Positions 17,045 to 23,754 of a stretch of DNA of 64,000 nucleotides are shown piece after piece. Positions within the stretch are counted from its first letter, which is position 1. Each line of letters opens with the position of its first letter. The translations under genes and the position numbers were made by a program. The notes under the pieces are model-generated. The model made no database searches. It saw only the letters and a list, made by a program, of their open reading frames with translations, and was not told where the DNA came from. Source of the DNA: CBDFJH01 sp965198095 (GTDB lineage: Bacteria > Latescibacterota > UBA2968 > GCA-2709665); NCBI GenBank assembly GCA_965198095.1, contig OZ240239.1:1798001-1862000 (forward strand). The letters are read 5' to 3'.

Positions 17045-17563
17045 CCTGAATCATTCATAAATTTGTTGAAAATTTCCATCATTTTATGTGGAACAATCAG
17101 TTGTCCAATTTGAGCTGAAAAACTTTGTTTGGGTGCAATAACTGGAAAGCCCAGGATGCACGCAGATTGTTCAGATTTCACGAGTGATTCCGTCCAGATG
17201 CCATCGCGGCCGTGGCGTTCCGGCTCTCTAGCTGCTTCGGCGTTCCTCCTCCCAGGGGTTAGGGCCCTCTGTGGGACGGGGTCAGGGGCGGGGGCGGATG
17301 TGGGGGCGAATGGAAATTCGCGGAGTGGGGGGCGGGTCCCGCAGTGGGCATCAGGCGGGGGGAGGAGTTCAGTCTCTTCTCGGCGCCAATCGTTTCCAGT
17401 GAGGCTGAGTCGCCACGGCCCGAGCCTCCCCGGCGTTTGAGGGGCCTGCCTGCGCCGCGTTGGGCGCGGCAGGTAGGCGCCCTTCTTTTGTCACCTTTTC
17501 TTGGGCGGGCAATAAAAGGTGAGTAAGAGTGACTTTCCTAACCTTTTTTATGAATTATTTAGG
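17045..17563 (+). mobile_element. MITE-like element, copy 1 (519 bp)
   Basis: The ends are imperfect inverted repeats: CCTGAATCATTCATAAA (17045-17061) and TTTATGAATTATTTAGG (17547-17563), two mismatches over 17 bp. The direct repeat ATAA flanks both sides (17041-17044 and 17564-17567), a 4-bp target duplication. The interior matches the element at 63482-63968 in reverse orientation nearly throughout. It encodes no transposase; short open frames inside are not credible genes. Near the right end a hairpin (17492-17499 with 17514-17521) covaries with copy 2. This copy also carries an extra palindromic insert (17444-17478). The internal GC-rich tract and AT-rich ends differ from flanking genes. 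It is presumably mobilised in trans by an unseen transposase. Confidence 0.8.
17444..17478. repeat. palindromic insert nested in MITE copy 1
   Basis: GCCTGCCTGCGCCGCG pairs with CGCGGCAGGTAGGC around a short TTGGG loop. It is absent from the second copy of the element, where ggggagccc is continuous. The same GCCTGCCTGCGCCG core recurs in the repeat block at 21161-21267, so this looks like a dispersed small palindrome that inserted into the element. Confidence 0.55.
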
Positions 17564-17728
17564 ATAAATAAAATAAAAACAATATAATTATGAAATCTTT
17601 CCTCTGCCGTCTTCGCCATGCCTTCCTGGCGTCCAGCCTCCTGCTCTCCACAGATGGAAGCGGAAAAAACGATCGGTTCAGCGCTTCCGCGGCCATCCCG
17701 CCTCACGCCCGCCGACGTGCCGACCAGG

Positions 17729-19141
17729 CTACAACCCCATCTCGAGATAGGCCCGGGAGATTCTCTCAATGGCCAGCACGAATGCGGCCGTGCGGAGATC
17801 CGGCACGTCGTCGCGGGCGCGATAGATGTCTCGGATTTGCTGATAGGCCTCGCGCATGGTGTCGTCCAGGCCGGAGCGGACCAGATCGATCTCATTGGGC
17901 CCCTGGACGAGTTTGGATCGAAAGCGCTCAGGAATCTTTTTTCCGGTCGCGTTTTCGACCGCGTCCATCATGTTCTGCCCGCGCATCTCTTCGTGCCTGC
18001 GGCCCAACCTGCCGAACCGGATGTGAGAGAGATTTTTGATCCACTCGAAATAGGAGACCGTGACGCCTCCCGCATTCAGGTATGCATCCGGGATGATGAC
18101 CTTTCCGTGCCGGCGAAGATAATTGTCCGCCTCATAGGTGACGGGACCGTTCGCGGCTTCAGCGATGAGGGATGCCTTGATCTTCGGCGCGTTTTCCGGC
18201 CTGATCTGGGCCTCGAGGGCGGCTGGGACGAGAATATCGCAATCGGCTTCGAGGAGGGCGTTTCCCGTCTCGACAGTGTCGGCGCCCGGGAAGTCTTTGA
18301 CGCCGCCCGTCTCTTCCATGTATTTCGAGACCTCATCCACGGAAAGTCCGCTCTCGCTGAAGATGCCCCCGTCGCGCTCGATGATGCCGATAATGCGCGC
18401 ATCATCCTCCTCTGAGAGAAATTTCGCGGCGTGGTAGCCGACGTTTCCCAGGCCCTGAACGACAATTCGTTTGCCACCGAGGCCGCCCTTCAGGCCCGCG
18501 TCGGAGACATCTTCGGGATGTCGAAAGAACTCTTGCAGGGCGTACTGTACACCCCTTCCGGTGGCCTCGACCCGACCGGCGATCCCTCCCTGGGTGATCG
18601 GCTTACCGGTCACGCAGGCGATGGCATTGATATCGCCGGGCTGAAGCATTCGATAGGTGTCGGCGATCCAGGCCATCTCCCTCGGTCCCGTTCCCATGTC
18701 CGGTGCGGGGACGTTGAGGCTGGGGTTGATGTAGGCCTTCTTGACCAGCTCCTGGGCGAACCTTCGCGTGATGCGTTCAAGCTGAAAGTCATCGAATCGC
18801 CAGGGCGCGATCGTGAGCCCCCCCTTCGATCCGCCGAAGGGGACATCCACGATCGCACACTTGTAGGACATCAGCGCGGCGAGGGCTTCGACGTCGTCCT
18901 GCGTGACCGAGGGGGCGAAACGGACGCCCCCCTTGACAGGCAGGCGGTGCTCGCTGTGGACGGCTCGCCAGCCCGAGAAGACGTGATAGCTATCCTGAAG
19001 CTTGACGAAAAAACGGACCTGGTAGACGTTGTTGGTCGTCTTGATCTGCTCCGCGAGGCCGGGGGGCAGGTCGAGCGTAGCTGCGGCTCGGTCGAACATC
19101 AAGTCGACATTTTCCCGGAAAGAGACCTCCTGTTTCGCCAT
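17729..19141 (-). CDS. gdhA: glutamate dehydrogenase (Glu/Leu/Phe/Val family)
   Basis: 470 residues, preceded by GGAGG. It reversibly deaminates glutamate to 2-oxoglutarate and ammonia using NAD(P). The substrate-binding and catalytic lysines are in MSYKCAIVDV (K94) and PFGGSKGGLT (K106); the catalytic aspartate is in VPAPDMGTGPREM. The Rossmann fold has IVVQGLGNVGYHAAKF, and EAANGPVT followed by NAGGVTVSYFEW closes the active site, as in the family. The length is somewhat above the usual 410-450 residues, with an insertion near GFSRHPEDV-like residues 215-225. It is transcribed alone or ahead of nothing else on this strand; the MITE lies 165 bases downstream. Coenzyme preference is not decided. 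Confidence 0.92.
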   Translation of the reverse strand: MAKQEVSFRENVDLMFDRAAATLDLPPGLAEQIKTTNNVYQVRFFVKLQDSYHVFSGWRAVHSEHRLPVKGGVRFAPSVTQDDVEALAALMSYKCAIVDVPFGGSKGGLTIAPWRFDDFQLERITRRFAQELVKKAYINPSLNVPAPDMGTGPREMAWIADTYRMLQPGDINAIACVTGKPITQGGIAGRVEATGRGVQYALQEFFRHPEDVSDAGLKGGLGGKRIVVQGLGNVGYHAAKFLSEEDDARIIGIIERDGGIFSESGLSVDEVSKYMEETGGVKDFPGADTVETGNALLEADCDILVPAALEAQIRPENAPKIKASLIAEAANGPVTYEADNYLRRHGKVIIPDAYLNAGGVTVSYFEWIKNLSHIRFGRLGRRHEEMRGQNMMDAVENATGKKIPERFRSKLVQGPNEIDLVRSGLDDTMREAYQQIRDIYRARDDVPDLRTAAFVLAIERISRAYLEMGL

Positions 19142-19273
19142 CTTACCTCCATCAAAAGTAGCAGATCGGGCCGTTGTCGGCTTCCACTGGATCTGGACGA
19201 TTCTCGCGTATCTCTGACGCTTACTTAAGACAAGCGGATTACGTCTTCAAGCGGCGTTTCGTCGACATGGCCG

Positions 19274-20173
19274 TCATTTCTCCAGGATTTCTCGGAGAGC
19301 GGATGCGATGTCAGGATGCCTGAATACATAGCCCGAAGCCTCGAGGCGCTTCGGCGCCGCCCGCGTGCTGGCAAGCAGGAGGGCGTCGGCCATTTCCCCG
19401 AACGCGAGACGCGCGGCAAAGGCCGGCATGGGGAAAAGCGTGGGCCGGCCGAGGATCCGTCCGAGGGTCTTCGTAAACTCGCGATTGGTCACCGGGTTTG
19501 GTGCGACGGCGTTGATCGGGCCGCTCAGGTCTTTCTTGGAGATCAGGTGCTGAACGATTCCGGGCAGGTCGTGGATGGAGATCCAGCTGACGTATTGATC
19601 GCCGCCGCCGATCACTCCGCCCACGCCCATTCGGAACGGGACGTGCATCCTGGCAAGGGCGCCGCCGTCGAGGCTGAGGACGACGCCGATTCGCAAGTTG
19701 ACGGTCCGGATGCCCCTTTTGACGGCGGGCTGAACGGCCGCTTCCCAGGCTTGGCAGGTTTCGCCGAGGAAGTCCGAAGCGGGCGTACTGTCTTCGGTCA
19801 TCACCGCATCCCCCCGGTCGCCATAGTAGCCGATGGCGGAGGCCGCAATCAGGGTGCGGGGCGGAGAGGTCAGACCGGCCAGAGACTCGGCGAGGAGTCG
19901 GGTGCCGTTCACCCTGCTGTCTCGGATCCGCGCCTTCTTCCCATCGTTCCATCTGCCTTCCGCGATGTTCTCGCCCGCCAGATGGATCACGGCGTCCATG
20001 GCCTCCAGACCGGAGGTATCGATCTCGCCCGACTCGGGATTCCAGCCGACCTCCGAACCGTCGGATTCGGGCGCCCGCCGGACGAGGCGCACGACACGGT
20101 GCCTCTCGTTTTCGAGCTGCGCGACGATCGCGGAGCCCACCAGGCCGGTGGAACCGGAAATGAGAATGTTCAT
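19274..20173 (-). CDS. TIGR01777-type NAD-dependent epimerase/dehydratase (SDR superfamily)
   Basis: 299 residues, GGAGGG upstream of the ATG. The N-terminal Rossmann motif is ISGSTGLVGSAI; DAVIHLAGENI and ASAIGYYGDRG (the active-site Y-x-x-x-like region is atypical in this family) are characteristic of the TIGR01777/SDR39U1 group, and the C-terminal part (about 245-297, ending in PDIASALREIL) is the DUF1731 domain. Members are widespread but of unclear substrate; some are called YfcH. It is the second gene of an operon with a DUF420 membrane protein, whose stop lies 31 bases upstream. Confidence 0.86.
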   Translation of the reverse strand: MNILISGSTGLVGSAIVAQLENERHRVVRLVRRAPESDGSEVGWNPESGEIDTSGLEAMDAVIHLAGENIAEGRWNDGKKARIRDSRVNGTRLLAESLAGLTSPPRTLIAASAIGYYGDRGDAVMTEDSTPASDFLGETCQAWEAAVQPAVKRGIRTVNLRIGVVLSLDGGALARMHVPFRMGVGGVIGGGDQYVSWISIHDLPGIVQHLISKKDLSGPINAVAPNPVTNREFTKTLGRILGRPTLFPMPAFAARLAFGEMADALLLASTRAAPKRLEASGYVFRHPDIASALREILEK

Positions 20174-20204
20174 GGGAACTCCCTCCGAAGTGTTGCGCTG
20201 CGCC

Positions 20205-20618
20205 TCAAAGTCGGTAGAGCATCAGGTAAACTCCCACGCCGCTGACGGAGACGAACATCCAGACGGGCCAGATCCAGCGGGCCAGCCTCCGGTGGGCGTC
20301 GAAACGTTCCCGCAGCGCGTGTCTGACCAGGAGCGGGACAAGCGGGACCATGGCGGCGGCCAGGATCACGTGGGGGACCAGGACCGCGAAGTAGAGGGGA
20401 CGGGTCCAGTCGAAGTGGGGGTAAGGGACCGAACCGACGCGGGCGTGATAGACCAGGTAGCTGGATAGGAAGAGGGCGGACACCCCGAGGGCTGAAAGCA
20501 TCAGCCCTCTGTGAGCCTGAACCTTTCGCCGCTTGATCTGAATGAACCCCACGGCGAGCAGGAGGGCGCTCAACGTGTTCAGGATCGCATTCACCGTGGG
20601 GAGGTCTTGGACGTTCAT
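20205..20618 (-). CDS. DUF420 integral membrane protein
   Basis: 137 residues with four predicted membrane helices. The family pattern is visible: NTLSALLLAVGFIQIKRRKV, QAHRGLML (conserved histidine), YLVYHARVGSVPYPH and HRRLARWIWPVWMFVSVSGV. DUF420 proteins (YozB-like) often sit near cytochrome oxidase and haem-copper assembly genes and keep histidines in the membrane, but their function is unknown. A good promoter lies upstream (20660-20688). It is followed by the epimerase gene. Confidence 0.85.
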   Translation of the reverse strand: MNVQDLPTVNAILNTLSALLLAVGFIQIKRRKVQAHRGLMLSALGVSALFLSSYLVYHARVGSVPYPHFDWTRPLYFAVLVPHVILAAAMVPLVPLLVRHALRERFDAHRRLARWIWPVWMFVSVSGVGVYLMLYRL

Positions 20619-20659
20619 CTGGGCCCGGACGACGCGTTTGGATGAGAATCGCGTTCGCT

Positions 20660-20688
20660 ATAGTACGCATCTTTCGGGCCTTTTTCAA
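20660..20688 (-). promoter_or_regulatory. candidate sigma70 promoter for the DUF420-epimerase operon
   Basis: Read on the minus strand, TTGAAA (20688-20683) is followed after 17 bases by TACTAT (20665-20660). Transcription would begin about 35 bases upstream of the DUF420 start codon. Confidence 0.55.
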
Positions 20689-20846
20689 TCACTTCCGGAG
20701 CGCAGGCTGTTGAGCCGTCTTGTTTGGGTTCGGGTCAGTGGTTATATTCATAGGTTTCTTGGGCGGCAGATTGACACTCGGCGCCGATTGGGTTGAGGTT
20801 CTAAATGAGGTCAGAGCGTCGATCGATTGACAGGGAGGATGAGACG

Positions 20847-21053
20847 ATGTCGCAAGGGGCCAACCCGTGGATGACGCCGAAGGAGGTAGAAAGGGCCTTG
20901 GGTCTCAGGAAATTCAAGGATGTCTTCGAAGATCTGATATACAAACGCCGGGAGCGGAGAGAGATTTTGGATCTTCTGATGGAAGCGACGGGCTGCAACG
21001 AGTTCTCCGCGGAGGATTTCCTTCGAGAGATCGTAAAGTCTCCACCGGAATAG
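20847..21053 (+). CDS. small uncharacterised protein
   Basis: 68 residues from the ATG at 20847, chosen for GGGAGG about eight bases upstream; the frame is open to 20805. It is highly charged and helical (KEVERALGLRKFKDVFEDLI then YKRRERREILDLLMEATG), with an acidic end. No family was recognised. It could be a small DNA- or protein-binding factor. It has no obvious operon partner; guaA follows on the same strand after 400 bases with repeats. Coding is supported by the ribosome site and the amphipathic composition, but not proven. Confidence 0.55.
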   Translation: MSQGANPWMTPKEVERALGLRKFKDVFEDLIYKRRERREILDLLMEATGCNEFSAEDFLREIVKSPPE

Positions 21054-21160
21054 GTTCGCTTTGGCCCGGGCGAAGGAGCGCGCCAAAGGAGAAAGATTGT
21101 TCGCGATGGCGGTTTGACCCGGGGTCAAACGGGTGCTTGGTACGGGGGTCCACCGCTCAC

Positions 21161-21267
21161 GCCTGCCTGTGCGCCTGCCTGTGCGCCTGCCTGCGCCGAG
21201 TCGCCTGCCTCGTCGGCAGATAGGTGCTCGGCAGGCAGGGCAGACAGGTGTCCGCACGCAGACAGGG
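21161..21267. repeat. 12-bp tandem repeats forming a long imperfect palindrome
   Basis: GCCTGCCTGTGC occurs twice (21161-21172, 21173-21184), followed by GCCTGCCTGCGC (21185-21196). The right half carries the complementary CTCGGCAGGCAGG and CGCACGCAGACAGG, so the whole block can fold on itself. The core is shared with the palindrome at 17444-17478. Confidence 0.6.
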
Positions 21268-21339
21268 AAAATGGAGCCTGCTCCGGGTGGAATCGAGGGG
21301 ATGCTGCGCATCCTTTCTGTTTCGCCTCGGCATCCGATT

Positions 21340-21361
21340 CGCCGCGCGATATCGCGCGGCG
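21340..21361. repeat. perfect 22-bp palindrome
   Basis: CGCCGCGCGAT followed directly by its reverse complement ATCGCGCGGCG, flanked by GATT on the left and GAATC a few bases to the right that extend the dyad imperfectly. It lies about 90 bases before the guaA start. It could be an operator or a remnant of an inserted palindrome. Confidence 0.5.
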
Positions 21362-21453
21362 ACCCGAATCGTTCCGCTACTCGGAGGCCAGGTTGCAGAG
21401 AAGAGGTGATGCGACGTTCTGCATCCCGGCTTCGGATTCTTTTGGGTTCTTGC

Positions 21454-23253
21454 ATGCGTAGCGGCATTGCCGTCCTCGACTTCGGTGGGCAGTACGCCCA
21501 CCTGATTGCAAATCGTGTGAGAAGACTTCGGGTCTACGCCGAAATCTTTCATCCGGCCGTCGATCCTTCCGAGCTTCAGGGGGCCTGCGGGCTCATCTTC
21601 TCCGGAGGTCCCGCCAGTGTCTACGATTCGGAGCCACCCGACTACAATCCCGATCTTCTCACTTCGGGACGGCCTGTCCTGGGCCTGTGCTACGGTCACC
21701 AGTTGATCTGTCAGCAGCTTGGCGGAACGGTTTCCCCGGGTGAGATCCGGGAATACGGCTCAGCGGAGCTTCAGATCCGGCCGGGGTCGGCGTTGTTGGA
21801 TGGCCTGGGTGAATCTCAGGTGGTCTGGATGAGTCACGGAGACGTGGTGGATCGCCTACCCGAAGGGTTTCGCGTTCTGGGCGAGACCGTTGCCTGCGCA
21901 ACCGCGGCGGTCGGCGATCCGGATCGCCACATCTACGGCCTGCAGTTTCATCCCGAGGTGACGCATACCCCGCGGGGCGTGGAGATCCTGGACAATTTTC
22001 TCGGGATTTGCGAGGCCCCTCGCACGTGGACGATGGCGAACTATGCCGAGACCGCGGTCCGCGAGATTCGAGAGAAAGCGGGCAGCCGGAATGTCTTTCT
22101 GCTCGTTTCGGGCGGCGTGGACTCGACCGTATCGTTCCTCCTCCTCAACCGCGCGCTCGGGCCGGACCGCATTCTGGGGCTTCACATCGACAACGGCTTC
22201 ATGCGGAAAGGGGAGACGGCGGACGTCGGGGCATTCTTGACTCGCGAGGGATTCGAAAATCTCGTGATCGAAGACGCGGTGGATGAGTTTCTGTTGAACG
22301 TGGAAGGGCTGGTGGACCCCGAGGAAAAGCGGCTGGCCATTGGCCGAACGTTCCTGGAGGTCAAAGATCGGGTTCTGTCACGCATGGACCTCGACCCCGA
22401 TCAATGGATTCTGGGACAGGGAACGCTTTATCCCGATACGATCGAGTCGGGCGGGACGGATCACGCGGCGAGGATCAAGACGCACCACAACCGAATCGAT
22501 CTGATCGATGAACTGATCGCGACGGGGCGTGTGATCGAGCCCCTTGCCCAGCTCTACAAAGATGAGGTGCGCGAGCTGGGGCTCCAGCTCGGACTGCCTC
22601 ACGCGCTCGTCTGGCGACATCCGTTCCCGGGCCCGGGGCTCGCGGTGCGCTGCCTCTGCTCGGCCGGCGACCCTCCCCGTGAGGATCTCTCCGAGGCGGA
22701 GGCGGTGGCCAAAGCGATGGCGGCGGAGTCGGGGCTGGACCTGAAAATTCTGCCGATCCGCAGCGTCGGCGTACAGGGAGACTTTCGGACCTATGCCCAT
22801 CCGGCGGCCCTTTGGGGCGAGGCGGACTGGAAGACGCTGGAGGCGGTGTCCACCCGGATCACGAACCGTGTCCGGGCCATCAACCGCCTGATCTATCTGC
22901 TGTCGCCCGCGGAGCTGCCGAATCTGAGGGCGAAGCGCGCGCTGCTCACACGGCGGCGGCTGGACCTGCTGCGAGAGGTCGACGCGGTCTCAATGAAGGC
23001 GCTCGAGACGTGGGGCCAGGTGCGGGAGGTCTCGCAGATGCCCACCGTGCTCCTGCCGCTCACGTCTGACGGTGTGCGGGAATCGATTGTGCTGAGGCCC
23101 GTCCAGACGCCCGATTTCATGACGGCGCGATTCTCCGAGCTTTCGATCGATCTGCTGGTCGGACTGGCCGAGGCCATCCTGGCGCGTGACGAGGTGGAGG
23201 CGGTGTTTTACGACGTGACCCACAAGCCGCCCGGCACGGTCGAATGGGAGTAG
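21454..23253 (+). CDS. guaA: GMP synthase (glutamine-hydrolysing)
   Basis: Converts XMP to GMP with glutamine and ATP. 599 residues from ATG 21454. The class I glutamine amidotransferase domain (about 1-190) has the nucleophile C79 in VLGLCYGHQL and the His/Glu pair in GLQFHPEVTHT. The ATP-pyrophosphatase domain carries the P-loop LVSGGVDSTVS, followed by LGQGTLYPDTIESGG and the dimerisation domain ending in DVTHKPPGTVEWE. It is longer than the 525-residue E. coli protein, owing to extra residues in the C-terminal half (about 440-560), somewhat like the eukaryotic-type form. The start is uncertain: an in-frame ATG at 21409 has AGAAGAGGTG just before it; 21454 was preferred because MRSGIAVLDFGGQ is the normal N-terminus. 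Confidence 0.94.
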   Translation: MRSGIAVLDFGGQYAHLIANRVRRLRVYAEIFHPAVDPSELQGACGLIFSGGPASVYDSEPPDYNPDLLTSGRPVLGLCYGHQLICQQLGGTVSPGEIREYGSAELQIRPGSALLDGLGESQVVWMSHGDVVDRLPEGFRVLGETVACATAAVGDPDRHIYGLQFHPEVTHTPRGVEILDNFLGICEAPRTWTMANYAETAVREIREKAGSRNVFLLVSGGVDSTVSFLLLNRALGPDRILGLHIDNGFMRKGETADVGAFLTREGFENLVIEDAVDEFLLNVEGLVDPEEKRLAIGRTFLEVKDRVLSRMDLDPDQWILGQGTLYPDTIESGGTDHAARIKTHHNRIDLIDELIATGRVIEPLAQLYKDEVRELGLQLGLPHALVWRHPFPGPGLAVRCLCSAGDPPREDLSEAEAVAKAMAAESGLDLKILPIRSVGVQGDFRTYAHPAALWGEADWKTLEAVSTRITNRVRAINRLIYLLSPAELPNLRAKRALLTRRRLDLLREVDAVSMKALETWGQVREVSQMPTVLLPLTSDGVRESIVLRPVQTPDFMTARFSELSIDLLVGLAEAILARDEVEAVFYDVTHKPPGTVEWE

Positions 23254-23378
23254 GGGGCCGGCATATCTCGGCGCTATGGATGGGCGGGGCACGGCTTCGG
23301 GTGATATGCTCCGGAGGGTCGCAGGGGTATCGGAATCAGATGACAAGCGTGCTGCCGTGATCTCCGGGGCCCACTTCC

Positions 23379-23717
23379 TCATTCACATCCGGGCCCTCTC
23401 GCTTCCCTGTCGGCGGTGTCTTGCGGGACGAGACCGGCAACAAGACCGACGGGGTCGGTCCGATGCCGAGCGAGCAGCTCCTGGAGCTGAGCGAGGACCT
23501 TTTCGCGGCTGGACAGTCCATACATATAGATTCTCATCGGACCGATCAGTTTGAGATAGTAGTGGTTCCCCGCAGAGTACGCCGTGGAACAGGCGCCCGG
23601 GTTCTGGGCGACGCGGAGCTGTTCTCCGAAGACCTTCCCAAATTGGGCGAGCAGCGGTTCCTCGTGAAGGTCTTCAGGAATCTCTGGAAACCTTGCGACC
23701 AGTTCTTGAAGTGTCAT
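23379..23717 (-). CDS. small uncharacterised protein next to CUAEP radical SAM gene
   Basis: 112 residues from ATG 23717 (AAAGGC seven bases upstream). Not recognised. It starts as a helix (MTLQELVARFPEIPEDLHEE), then LLAQFGKVFGEQLRVAQNPG, a cysteine in GACSTAYSAGNHYYLKLIGP, MRIYMYGLSSREKVLAQLQE and a polar tail ending in GPGCE. The shape, a single mixed alpha/beta domain with one conserved-looking cysteine, would fit a small partner or substrate-binding protein. It begins 37 bases after the end of the selenocysteine-containing radical SAM gene on the same strand and is probably cotranscribed. An acceptor or chaperone role for the radical SAM enzyme is inference only. Confidence 0.6.
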   Translation of the reverse strand: MTLQELVARFPEIPEDLHEEPLLAQFGKVFGEQLRVAQNPGACSTAYSAGNHYYLKLIGPMRIYMYGLSSREKVLAQLQELLARHRTDPVGLVAGLVPQDTADREARGPGCE

Positions 23718-23754
23718 CGGCTGCCTTTCCGTGCATTCGGGACGTGGGACGCAT

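Larger units (their letters stand above)
21054..21453. other. repeat-rich region upstream of guaA
   Basis: 400 bases without a supported gene. It contains a 12-bp tandem repeat block forming a long imperfect palindrome (21161-21267) and a perfect 22-bp palindrome (21340-21361). No purine-riboswitch-like core was recognised. Frames that stay open through it into guaA are a by-product of GC content and of the 12-bp repeat unit being a multiple of three. Confidence 0.55.

Noticed and set aside
17344..17526. Short open frame shared by both MITE-like copies (similar residues RGEEF and SSEAESPRPEPPRRLRG)
   Set aside because: The similarity follows from the nucleotide identity of the elements; there is no ribosome site, the copies differ in length and end, and the composition is low-complexity.
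21161..21196. Short tandem repeats considered as a CRISPR array
   Set aside because: The units are 12 bp and directly adjacent without spacers, and no cas gene is present.
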